This document shows, in pieces, positions 12,801 through 26,000 of a DNA stretch of 64,000 nt (position 1 is the first letter of the stretch; each line of letters opens with the position of its first letter). Origin of the DNA: Amblyornis subalaris (Eukaryota > Chordata > Aves > Passeriformes > Ptilonorhynchidae); assembly GCA_018881555.1 (NCBI GenBank), contig JACAXG010000009.1, positions 14,531,326 through 14,595,325 on the forward strand, given 5' to 3'. The notes under the pieces are model-generated. The model was given only the letters and a program-made list of their open reading frames with translations, was not told the DNA's origin and did no database searches. Made by a program: the position numbers and the translations under genes.

Positions 12801-15800
12801 CATAAGGCTGTTAATAACTTTATTAACTTAGTACCTCAGCATACTGCTGTCTTCAGTGCTGTTATCCTAAAACTCCTCTTGAATATATTTACAAGTGTAA
12901 CTGAGGCTATGTGGTAGGCCAACATGCCAAGATAGTCTTGGTGAGACTGATCTCACAAAAGCTTCAGTATCTATGATTCAGATGTCTCCTTTATGAGCAA
13001 ATTTTATAGAAAATTAAGTGAAATATGTACTCTTAGGGAATGATTAATCTGACATATCTACTTTGGGATGAGAGAAATCATGTCTTTCTCTTTCTTTTGA
13101 CTACAAAGGGACTCTAGACTTCCGACAGACATCCTTCAAGGTCTGTGTGATGAATTCTAACATCCCTGGCCATAGGAAATATTGCTCAAAGTATGGTGGA
13201 ATGAAGCTATTTGTTCAAAATGCATTTAGTACAAGCTCCACAATTCTGGGATAAGAATCTAGGGTAGCTTTGGGCATTTGTGTAATTTTAGTTCCACCAA
13301 CAAAATGGCATCCTTTAAAAAAAACATCAAGAGCATTGTAAGAGGTAGTACAAAGCACTATTTTTTTTTAGTCACTATGGTTCTGCAGAGTTAATGATAA
13401 CGTGAATTCAGCACCAGAGATCTTTTCAGTGCTGTTAAAATTTCTTTCTCTGACAGGTTATTGCCCAGATTGAGCTCCACTGAACATTTTGCAAACATTT
13501 CATTTATGGCCTCTGCAAAACAACTACTAATTTCCCTTTGAGATGCCCATTCTGAGGGCACAGAATGACCCCCAGTTTCTTGTAGGCATCAACAAAATTG
13601 AGTGCTTGGAGACTGCATGCAAAGAACTAAAGGCAGCTTCTGATACATTAGACTGAATTATCAACTAGGTCATGTCTTTGTTTTTTTTTTAATTTATCTC
13701 CAATGTGTGAATTCCTACCCAGTTTCTGCTCTTTCACTCTCAAGGGCATCCAGAAGATCTTTGGAATGAGTTTAAAACAGCTTTGAAGTTCTTTCTAATT
13801 ATTCTGTTCTAGAAGAGCACATTGCACTGATATTTGCACAGTGAAATTTCTATTTGAAACATCATCGTCATCTTCAGGCCTGTAAAGAATTGTACATTTT
13901 GACCCTCTTGGAGCTCCTGGAGTGTTATTCCATGTTTTTAGGGTGGAAGACCTTGATGTTGTTCAGCAACAGATTTACCTTGAAATTTATGAGCTTGTAC
14001 TTAGCATTGGGTTGGCTCTGTACAGATGGAAAACAACAGCAGACACATTGTCGAAAAAAACCTTATTCTTCAGAAAACTTTAGAGAGCAGTTTACTGCAT
14101 GTGAAGTCATCTTGTAATCTTAGAATGTGTGGTAGAGAGTTTAAACATCTAGGTGCATTTCTGGTGTGAACAAATATGTATATAAAAGTCTGTCTACACG
14201 AAAAAGATTGGGTACCAAGTAAAGAAGGATTGGTTGAGTATTACACACAAATGCCAAACAAACAAAGAGGCCTGATAATCTGACCATTCATCAAAGCGAT
14301 GAAAAATTATTAACAGGTACCCAGTGTTTCCCAAGAAATTACAGTTTATGTAAAATAAAATGTCTGATGCTTTAAACCAGATATGGACTGCTCAAAAGGT
14401 TATTTTCTGTACCTAGTCCTGCCTTCACAGCTCCATATACTCAAAACCCCCACCAACTGTTAGCAATTCCTCATTAGTATGCACCTGACAGCACCCTAGG
14501 AGCATACAGGGATACAGATGGAAAACTCTAAAGAGGATATCAATTATTTGCCTTAATCATTGTCATCCATAGCATTTAAACAATATGCTGTCTAATGCTG
14601 AGAACCTGTTCCTGAACTTAAATGGCATAATTATCTACACCATTGCTATTTTAAATTATTTTCCTTTTCAAATCATCAAGTCCACCCGTAAAAATGAATT
14701 TTCACTAGGAGATGAGCAAACCTCTTATCTGCCCTTCAGTAAGAAGGCTGGTACAGATTTTAGATCTAAAATTCGTTTAAAGCAACACTGTGCTCTAAAA
14801 TTGGTTCTATACAATGGGTAGTAAGAATGCTGCAAAAGCCCAAGGCTGTCAATACAGTACATAAGCTGTGTTTTTGGATGGATTCTGACTCACATTCAGA
14901 TATCACCAAAAGTTTCCTGTCAAATCCAAGGCTAACTGTATGGAAGGCAGAAGATAGGTGGTAGTGCAATAGGGGAAAGAAGAGCATGTAAAAATACTGG
15001 GCAAAATTAAAAACATGAAGTTGACAGAGAGAGGATGATGACATCCTTTCCACTGAATATTGAGATGCCTATCAGTACTGGACTGAGGTGCTCCCAAGCT
15101 CTGTCCCCAGCCCTTCACAAACACCCCATTACGATTCCTCATACCCTTCAGATTGTCCTGCTTTGAGTAATGCCACAGACAAGGCACAAAACTTGCCTGT
15201 ACCCCTCTTTGAAAAATCATCCACAGGCTCTGCCACCTGGAGTCACAGCCACTCTTTATTTCTGTGTTTGCAAGTATTATTTTAAAGCCCTTCCTGCTGA
15301 AGCCAGGGTAAGATAAACAACTTGTGGGCTTGTGGAGAGAAGAGTGATAGACACTTTCACCTTAGATCCTTCACATTTCCACATTTAGGAAAAGCAGCTG
15401 CACTAACATGCAGATATCTTTCTCCTTGAATGCAAAATGATGCAACTCATATGAAATTACACAGTCTCTTGAAAATACAATACCATTATTATTAAAAAGC
15501 TGAGTAATTTTGTAGGACCTATTTGTTTTTACTTATCCTGGCTGAACATTCTTCATCTGATTTCTAACAAAGAGCCAACACTAAAGTGCTGTTAATCCAC
15601 ACACACCATTCATCCATCTAAAACATGTGGATCTAAAGTGGGCTCTCAAGTCATGGCCAGCAAGGGGACTGAATAAATTTGTACTAATATTTGAAAGAAA
15701 TGTCTTTTCCCACTAATGCTCAGGTTTAGAACTCCAGACTAATTTTAGATATTTAGAAGCAAACAGATCATGAGACCTAGAGAACAAGTGGTAAACAAAG

Positions 15801-18800
15801 ATGAGCACAACTCATAGAGAGTTACAAAATGCAGTAAATTATGAAAAAATGGTTGAAATAACAGAAGTTCTGACAGAATTTCATACTCAGATGAGCCGAT
15901 GGAAGACTATGCAGAAACATGACATGGAATTTAGTGCTGGTTTCAACAGGACCACGTAAGGACACTGAACTAGAATTTTTTAAGTAGGGATAATCTTCAA
16001 CTATTCTTAACAAGTATTTATGTTCCCATATCACAGAATAAAGAGCTAAGATGGAACTTTTATTTTTATCTTAAAATCCTTTTATTATTGAACCCTTCAC
16101 GTTAAACATCTTTCCACTTGGCAGCTCAAGTAGTGTAATTTGCAAAATATAGGTTACTCCGAAGATTGCTAGTATATGTTTCAGGCTGATAAAGATTACT
16201 TCCCAGCTGCTTCCCATTCACAGACAATATGTGTGGCCTTCCCTAAAGAGGATGGAAAATGTGATACTATATCCCACTACCACATGCCTTATACCCACTT
16301 CATGTGTTTATGTTGGGTTTTCATCTCTGGTTGCTAAAAAGCATGGTTTTTTGAGACACAGCTTCTTGACAGATTTTATATATACCTATTGGTTTTGTTA
16401 CTCTTATTGTTGCTGTCTTTTATCCTGCTACTTAAGAAAGCCATTCACGTGGCTTCAAATGGCAGACGGAACTGGGAAACTTCTTTGCAAGTTTATGCCA
16501 GAAGTTCTTTGATACTACCATCACTCTAAAGGAAACTGTGCTCCAGTAGGCTCTGCTAGCGTGTGAAATGTAGTGTTATCTACAAATTGGTCATCTCACA
16601 CTGCCCTTTAACTGGTGGCTCCACTGTCAGCAGCAATAAAACAGACCTTGGGAGGTAAGCCAGGCATTGATTCACTCCGGCTACCTGACTGTGTTGGCTG
16701 ATGTGTGATCTCTTGGTGCCACAAAGATAAAGTGCAAATTGTTTTTGAAAATCATTGCCAGGAGTGCAGCGGATGCTTTTTTCAGAATGTCACACCCAGT
16801 GAGCTGTGACACACAGCAAAGCTTTGTCCCCCGACCAAATAGAGAATTAGGTTTATGTTTTATGGAAAGATTCAATATCAGCCCAGCATTGTGTTGATTT
16901 AGTTATTTTTAAACAATTCTTCTTGTCCTTAGTGTTCTTCTGGAAATAGACAGATTAACATTTTATCTGCTGGCAACTCAGTGATCAAAGAAACAGCTTT
17001 TCAAAAGATGCTGAACCATAGCGTGCATTAAACATATGCTCTCCCAATTTGTGTTTATTTTCACACTCCAAAGTATAGGGCACTGCATCAGTGTTCTGCT
17101 ATGCTCATAAAACATTTAGCTCAAGAAGAGACTCCGAGGTCACCTGTCACCCCTAAACAGAGCGAGCATGTTCATCTCTTGCTGATGGCAGAGGAATGAG
17201 ATGCACTGCCCTCAGCATAGCCCACTCTCTGGGCTACTCTGGCTCTAAATCCACTCCAATAATGTCCGGCCATTCAGCCAGCAGTGGCAAGTCATGGGAA
17301 TACAACGACACAGGAAGCTCTTGGGCTGCAAAACTCCTGGGGGTTGGCAGAGCACTCTATGGCAGGAAGCAAGTCCTCTCTTGGCCTGTTCGTTCTGCAG
17401 GCAGCTGCTCTGGACTCCATCACTGTCAGGCTACTATGTTGCCTTGGCTTTTGGTTTTATTTGGTAGGACATACCCATTTAAAAAGAAGAACTGCTTCTC
17501 CAGTAGCTTGGAAACATACTATTTTTGATTGCCCAGCCTAGAGAATCTTTTTCTTTGTATAACAATATCTTGCTCAACTACTTTGTCATTTAATATATCT
17601 CAGTGGCAACAAAAGAGCACTTCTCAGCCGTAAATGTTTGTGGGATAAAGTCGAATAGTCTTTATGTTCCATTAGTTGTTCCTATCCTAGAATCCTGATT
17701 CCCTGACACAGACTCCAAACAATTTAAGACACTCAAAGGAAGGAATTAAATGGACATATCTCAAAATAGAAAAATAAAGGAATAAATACTACTATTTTCT
17801 GCAATGGAGTGAGCTACTTCCTTTGTTTATCTCCCTCTGAGTTTCATCTGCTCTATACATCTGCTTGTACTGTGTGATTCTTGAGCAGGTCATGTCCCTT
17901 GCTATGTTTATCTATGTGCACAAAACCAAACCTAATAGTATTACAAAATGGGCATTAAATTCTAAATTCAGTGTGGAAGGGTCCCAGCCCAACCGGGTAT
18001 TTGAAGACCCACACAACTACACAGAAACCTCAGTATTACCTGGAACTTCTAGTGATAACACAAGTGAAAAAGACAAAACGTTGGGAAAAAAAAGAAGACA
18101 GAAATGGCAATGAGATAGCAAACAGAAGAACCAAGACCATGTTTCTAACAAAAAAGAGTGTAGGCAAATTACTGCATCACTAAATGTGGGTCAGCTTCAA
18201 TCATGGTCCAGAAAAAGAGATCAGGAGCAGGGCAGGAATAAAGGAGGCAAATAACTGTCTTTCAGAGAAAATAAGGAGACAACATGCTGAAAGATGCAGA
18301 CTATGCAACAGGAGCAATTACAGCATGCCCAGTGGGTTAGGAGGAAAGGCGGTCACAGTGCCAGTCACTACTGACCAGGGAAATTGCTTTGGCATAGGGG
18401 TTTCTATTACCTGCTTAATTTAGTTTTGCTTGAAAATGGCAAAAGCTTTACAAGATTCTCTGTTACGCTCAACACTGAAAAGAAGCTACTAAGAGGAAAA
18501 ACTTGTACTAGAGATACAAAAGAGAAACAAGAAACTGCGAGGCTTGCCAAAACAGGCAAAGATGTGAAAACACAACTGCAGGCAAACGTGCTCCTAAAAC
18601 ATAATTGTGAAGCACTCCCAAGAAAGAGGTCATCCTTGATTTAAGTGACCAGCTGCCATGTCCCCAAGGAGCACCACGGGCAGTCCCATAACTGTTTCTC
18701 TCATTACAGAATCCAGCTGACTATGAGTATAGGGTTTCCCCCCCTGTTTTTCCAATTTTCTTAGAGGAAAGGGGATTAATTAATTTTGCAGCTTAATAAA

Positions 18801-19780
18801 ATTAAAGAAAAAAACCCCCAAACCCTAAGCAGCTAAGTATTTCCTCTAGTAGTTAACACAATTAAAATACAATTATGAAAATGAAGAAACTACAAATTAC
18901 CTTCAAACATAAGGCAAGACCAAAATTCATAACCTGAATGATATTTATTTAACATCTAGCATATTGCTAATGAAAAACAGATCCAGTCAATGTCCAAATT
19001 ACAGGGAGAATAAAACCAGCTCTCACTAACTAAGAATAGTACCTTTGCCCAAATCTTGGTCTTAACTCACACTGAACACCATCTGAGGTTGAGATAATTC
19101 TGCTAATGTTTTAATTGCCACACGCCTCTTTATAGTTCCTGGAATTAGAGGTTGGAGTGCCAAAAATGTCCTGAAACCTATATCACTGCAGTTATGAGAA
19201 TGTTTTCCCCAAAAACTTTTGAAACTCCAGCTGACTTCTAACACAACTGAAAGAATTACCAGAACAAGGAGGGGACAGACAGTCCCATATACAGACTGGA
19301 ATGTAGACTATAAGGCGGCACAAAAGTGCACTTTTTCTCACCTGTCGTTTTTACTGCTGGCTGTATTTTATGCTGAAAATAGGATGGGTGAAGAAACAAA
19401 GGAACTTGATTGCTTGATTTCTGTTTTTTCTTCCTCCCCTCTTCCATATGTGAGACTATCTTGTGCACAAGTTCTTTACCAAAATTATCGCACACAATTC
19501 ACTCCTTCCACAACCATTTCTCAGGTTCTCCTATCCTTCAGTGTGTGCTGTTGCAAGGACAGTCTCTGCAATTCTGGGAATGTGGCTGTTCCAGCGTCTC
19601 ACTGTTCCTCTCAGCATGGCAGAGCACAGCACCTACAGTGCTCTCTCAATCCAGAGCAATAGAAACACGGTACTTCAAGGGTACTTAACCCAAGACCCAA
19701 GTAATAAAATAATTGTGCCCTTGAGTCACAAAATGGCTTTGGTTTTGGGCCTGCAACTTTATATTATGAAAAATATGTAT
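9850..19780. other. Intergenic DNA, no gene seen
   Basis: Long AT-rich stretch without recognised exons, RNAs or repeat families. Open frames reach about 110 codons (17196-17528), which is within what chance gives in this much sequence. A pyrimidine tract is listed separately. Confidence 0.5.
11154..11202 (+). repeat. CT-rich low-complexity tract
   Basis: 49 bases made only of C and T, largely imperfect CTCCC/CCTCC units. Simple polypyrimidine DNA. Confidence 0.85.
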
Positions 19781-19784
19781 TGAA

Positions 19785-20045
19785 ATAATGCCTGTGAGGC
19801 AAATGGCAGCCTGGGGGCGAGATGGGGAACTGTGTGCTTCAGCAGAGGAGGGTTTGGTTGGGAGTTGAAACTAGAGCTTATTGTGTGCCGTTGAGTAAAC
19901 AAAGCTATAATGGGTTATTGAGACCGCTGACTTCCAACAAACAATGCTCTCTGTGTAAGCATGACATTTTACAACCATGAAGCCTGAGGCATGTATGCTT
20001 ATTATCATATGTCTTTCTATCAGCTCATTTTATGTAATGCTCTTG
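19785..20045. promoter_or_regulatory. Possible conserved non-coding element
   Basis: A non-repetitive block of moderate GC without coding potential. It contains several transcription-factor-like words: aaacaaag near 19898 (SOX/LEF-like), ataatgggttattg near 19907 (homeodomain-like) and aacaaacaatg near 19937 (SOX-like). The call rests on texture and motifs only, not on an alignment. Confidence 0.25.
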
Positions 20046-20049
20046 AAAG

Positions 20050-23000
20050 AACACCACAGAAACATGCAGTATGTGAAGGGAACAGAGCTGAGCTATGTGG
20101 ATTGGACTGACACCAAGTACTGGCATATGCCATAATGATGGCCAAGAAACAAGAAATCTAGGACAACACTTTTGAAGTAGCAGCAACTATAAATTAGCAA
20201 TATAAATTTGTCCCAAAGGTGTCGCCTCTCAGGGAAATTTTCAAACTGGAACATAATGATCCGGAGATGGTGCAGACCTACAAAAATCCTTACAAGTATG
20301 CTCATACATTGGACCAAGTTCACACAATGAACTCTTTTTTCATTTCAACTTTGACAATTCTTACCATGAACAACACCAACATGTTTTTTTGCCAACATTA
20401 TATTGGAGAAGAGAAAGATTTACAGATTGTATGTGAATGATTCCCATGTGCTGGGTGTCTTTTCTACATGCTGTCACCTTGACTGTTTTCACAAGCAGTT
20501 TGCCAGTTTCTTGTAGGATCAAGATGTAATGACAAGTGCATTTAGTTTTAACCCTGGTTAATATTTAGGTTTAAAATATGGTCAATTAGAAAAAGTTATA
20601 CAAATCATCTATTGGTTGAGATTTTCATGACTCTAAACATTTCCAAGCATATCTCTAGAAGGAAACCGAGCCTCCTTGTCCCATTTCTCATTCCTATCAC
20701 AGCCTGAACAAGCAAACATGCTACTGTCTTCCATTCATGTTAAGTTAAAGATGCTGGAATGGGAATGGATTCATCTTATTCCATAGTCAGTTCTCATTTC
20801 TATCTGTGGATAATGAGTTATAGCAACAGCATAACAGTAGTGACTCTCATTATAGACTCATTTTGGGGACAGAGGGAGTATAAGAATAGAAAAGCACATT
20901 AAAAAATAGAATCAATTTTATGAAAGTCTTGAAGCTGTGAGGAGACTAGAGATAAAATCTATCCTTTTGGGGGCAAAAATGTTCCTGAAAAACAGGGGAA
21001 ACCTCTTGCCAATCACTGACGGCAGTGTCATGACAAATGCATATGTGATAGGGTTTCATCTAAAAACAAATAAACTCATTCCAGAGTTCCAGAGTCATTC
21101 CAGAAATCAGGGCAAAACATCTTCCTTGATCCCAGTGTGTGCAGTAACCCCCTGGCTCACAAAATCGAATGCTGAAGCAGACAGAGTTAAAAGCAAGAGC
21201 TTTGGCTTGGCAATGTGAAATCCCAAGCAAAATATTGCATCTTGATTTTCCAAACAGGAAGTAAAAGCTGTACTGGAGAAATCTTTACAACCAATTGCCA
21301 AAATCTTAAGTTATGACATCTCCTCTCCTGCCCACATCTCAGCTCCATGTGAGATACCCGGCTGGGATAAGAGACTACAAATAGGACTTAATGTTGGTGC
21401 CAATCAGTATCCCAAACATCCTTTCTTTTTTTTCTGAAGCAGGAGCTCAAGTTGTGCATTTGGCTCGTCTGGCACTGTAAGGCAGCAGAGCTACGCTCCA
21501 GTCTTTGAGACTGGGCTCCTCTCACGATAACCCATTTTTTCCCCACCAGAAAAAAAAGCAATCTTGCCAAAAGAATGCAGAAATAGCATTTTTTGCCATG
21601 CTCTTGGTACTTAACTACCTGCTATTTCCAGACACGTATACAGAAACTTTTTGTGTTTACTCATTTTCCAATATATTCCAGGTAGTCATGGACTGAGCAA
21701 CAGCATACCAAAAGAACAGCAACACACAATAGTACCTTATGCTAAGAGGTATCCCACTATTGAATATATTTATATATTTCATGTCAGAAAGCAAATCTAT
21801 TTTTCATTTTATGAAATAAAAAAGGAGACAAATGCTACATTAAAGTGTCCCAATTCACTTGAATCTGTGATTGTAGTAGAAGTTCAGAACTTCTACTTCA
21901 GAACTAAGAACGACTACTTTAGTTTTTGACTGTCTTCCATATAATTTTCACCTGTAATAGCAGCAGGCTTGAAAGACATAATAATTCTCATAAAAGATTT
22001 ATTTTTATTTATGGTATTATGAGTTAGAAAATGCATTTGATGTAAGATCAGACAGTTGTTACAAGTCCTTTTTACCTGCAATTTCTTATCAGGTTTTTTT
22101 CAATATTTTACACAGAGCTCTCCTGTGGGGAAAAGATTAAATTATCTGGTGAGAGTGTTAATATACTGGAATAACCATGGGGAGTCAGATAACGTGGAAA
22201 TACAATTAATGACACCAAATATCTAAAAAGAAGGGAGGTAGGAGAGGACTTAATTCACCTAATTTATGACCACGTTATATATAATAAGTTAACCTCAGGA
22301 TAAGGAAATAAACTAGTTTCCCAGGTGACTTGGATCTATTCCTGGTTCTGCCGCAGATCTGAATTCTGACACAGGGTGAACCATTTCACATATAAATAGA
22401 CATTAAAAATATATTGTTTCTGGTCAGCAGTCAGACCACAATCAAAACCAGATCAGTACCACAATCAAACACAGAATCTAAGGTATGTTAGATACCTGCT
22501 TCACTTCCAAACTCTCTTTGGGTCAAATGCTCAGAATAGATACAAATTCTCATTTCTATGTCCTCTTAAAATAGCCAACACAGCATGATCTTAGTCGAAA
22601 TCTCTAAGTATGATGCAAATATTCACAATACTGTACCATTGATATATGTATAGTATAAACTTTTGGACAAATAAATCTGGTACTTTTTCAACGATTGTTT
22701 TCTTTTTTGTCTTCTTTCTCCTGTTTCCTCACCCGACTCGGTGTAGCTGTTGGTGCTTCATTCATCACTCTTTGCAGCAAAAGAACTCTACACTCTTGCT
22801 TTTGGTGACTCTAGGAGAAATATGGAGGAAGGAAAAGGAGTTCATCCAAATTACTGACATAATTTCTTCTTTACCATCTCACATTCTGCCCTGCTCACGA
22901 CTTGGCCTTAGCTATAGTATTTGCACAGCAATTTCACATTGCTGTAAAAATATTTTATTGAAAAGGACTATGCTACAGGTACTTAAAATTCTACAGACTA

Positions 23001-26000
23001 ATATCCTTACAAATATCCTTTTCAGTATAAAAATATTCTCAATGTTTTTTCCCCAAACTCAATAAATTCCATTTTGTTTCTGCTATTATCACAAAGCTTC
23101 AAATAAGCTTTTATTTCAATTTGCCACTAACTTTAACTGAATTCACTCTGCATTAAATGTTGCTTGCCTTATCTTATACTACAGACGATTAAGCCAAGAA
23201 ACATGGACAAAATAATCAGTTCCAAATGATTAAGGCTGATTCAGCTTTGATGCTTATGCATGTAATCTAGCAATGAAAAAAAGTTACTAGGATATATCTT
23301 TATATCTCTCATCAGTTGGTTACAGTAGTTCTACCATCTCTGTCATCAATACCACTGAATATCTAAACTGTAAAAAGTTCACACTACATTTTTACAACGT
23401 AGTTGGATACAGACACAAAATTCTGCAAATACATTTTCTATTAGGATATCACATTTATTGGTTCTAAATAAATTGATTTTCAACAAAGTCTTTAATATTT
23501 GATGTGCTCTTTGGCTCATCTGCCAGAGACCAGACCTTTGCAAAGGGATAATGGTGGAGGAAAACAAATGAGGAAAAAAAATCTCAGCGATTTAAACCAG
23601 TATTAGATATGTTTAGTATATATATGCTTATTTTGATATGAATTAACTAAAAGAATAAAGATTAGATTCTAATCCGATTTCTGACATGGCTCTATGGAAA
23701 AACAGCTACTGCAAGGCCAGACACAAATGCTATAATTTGCATCAGTCAGGATGTGTAGTGATGCAGGAGCACATGTCTTAAATTAGAAGTTGCCTTTTCA
23801 TCAGTATGCCAGCTAAAGACAACATCCTAATCTTAGCCATGTGCCACTCTGCACAGCACATGCATATGCATCCAATAGAGAGCTGTCTCCAAATGTGGCA
23901 TGGAAAAGGGGATGTTCATCTTGGTGTGCTCCATGAAGCACCTCGGGAGAAAAAACAAAACAAAACAAAAAACCCAATAAAAAAGAATTAGGTGAAAAGT
24001 CAGCAGAGTACAGAGATGTGCGTGACTCTTGGGTCACTTTAGAATTACTCATTTCAAGCAGTTAATTTGTCAGTGATTTTTTTTTTGTTTTAAAGTGAAA
24101 GTACAACACAATCTGAACACAGCAAGAGTATCTTAATCACTGCAGCTCCTGTCACCATTCTTGCATAAAGCATTATGTAAGCATCTGATTTGCATCAGTG
24201 TACAGCTCTGATTGCTGAGAAAGCAGTCTGCAATTTAATAAGATTAATACACAACCTTGCCTTTCTCTTATTTTCGTGCGTTAGTGTTAGTAGCTGGAAT
24301 TATATAGATTTTCTCCTCACACTAACAAGCACCAAGGCTGCTGTGAATAATATGATTTTTGTCTCTGGATGTATTACAAGACCTTTCAAGACTAAGATAT
24401 TGCTCATATTTCTTACACTCAAGGCTTAATATGAAAAAGCCAAAAAAATGTCACTGGGTCAAGGAGCACAGACATATTGATTTCTTCAAAGAGAAGGATG
24501 GGATATGCTGTACAATACGCTTTTACCTCAGTGACTGAACCATTTGCTATCTGGAAGTATTTTCTTAGTAATAATGATATCTAGCACTTCTGAGCTCAGC
24601 ACATTATGTTTTGATTCAAAAAAAAGCTAAAGATGACATTTCTATCCCTAAATAGCTAAAAACCACAACAGAGACCAGACATAAAATCTGTGGGATTTGC
24701 AAGAAGTGATCCCAGACATCTTTTACGAGTGCCTGCTGCTACAATGAGCCCTCAGTCTAAGACACAAGGAGAATGATAAGTTACCCTTTTCATTGTCCAC
24801 ATAAAAACCTGAGTATTAACATAAAGGGCTCAACTGAGAGGTATCGGGAATCCCACAGCAGAGCTGGAAGTGAGGCCTGCAGATGATTCCTGCCTGACAC
24901 TACCACCAGAGAGCTACACAGGAGAGCTAGGTGGAGAATGTGGGTTACTTTTACAAAAGGGGTCTTTTACCTGTTTTAAAACAAGTGGAAATTCTTTATC
25001 AGTGATGTCACCAGGAAAAGCAAACACTAGTGAGGCAGCTATCATAAACCAGATATAGTTTGTTAGCCCTGTGTATGCTAACCACTGGGTCACCAGTGGC
25101 TTTGTAAGAAGCCATTCAAGGTTTGGGCTAGAAAACACCCAAAGTTCAATAGAAGAACTTTAGAAATTCAATGGAAGAAGTTCAATAATGGGTCCACCTG
25201 GAGACCAAAGAGGATATGCAGTGCTGTGAGTATCCAGCAAGGAAAAAGTGCTTCTTTAAAGCAGGGTTTTCTTGGTGAATTCTGTAACCTACAGCAATAT
25301 CTGAATTAAACTATGAAATAAATACAAGGAAACAGTGGCAAAAGATTAAAGTGATTGAGCATTGTAGGGAAAGCTATGGGAACAATGAAGGGTTTTTTGT
25401 GCAGAAATGGATAATTTATTCTTCAGCTTTTATTTCAAGGATAATGCACTATACAAATGGATTAAAGCTATTTTTCAGAAGATACTATCTGAAAGTATGC
25501 CAATAAGCCAGAGTTTCTCAAACTGACCTTTTTTAGACTGTGAATTCAGGAATCCCTCCTCAGATATGACAAGATGACTGAATTCAGGTGCAAGAAGCAT
25601 AGTGAGGTCTTGGATTTTTAACTCTCCTGTCCCATTGTACTCAGATTTTTCAAATACTGTCATTGAAAGAACTGAGAAGTTATTTCTAAAGACTTTTTTT
25701 TTTCTGACAGAATGGAACTTTGAGATCCCCTGTGGCAGTTAAAGCATGTGAAACAAAGTCAAAACAAATGGCATATTTGAGCCAATTAAAAAATTCTTAA
25801 TAGTGAAACAAACGAGGTCTTTATTAACATGAATGAACTAAACAAATTACATCAACTGTTTCTGAGCTTCTTATGGATTTCTGTAGCCAGAAGAGTTCAT
25901 GACATTTTTACCTGTTAGTCACTGTAGTTTATTTGAGCTTATTAAAAGGCTGCTATGATATTTCTTCCCCCCTTCTTTTTAAATCATTTAAGTTTCTTTT

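Noticed and set aside
19219..19662. 147-codon open frame on the + strand
   Set aside because: No recognisable domain; overlapped by two other open frames of similar size, as expected by chance.
22646..23065. 139-codon open frame with hydrophobic start
   Set aside because: The hydrophobic part comes from a T-rich tract; no domain or conservation visible.
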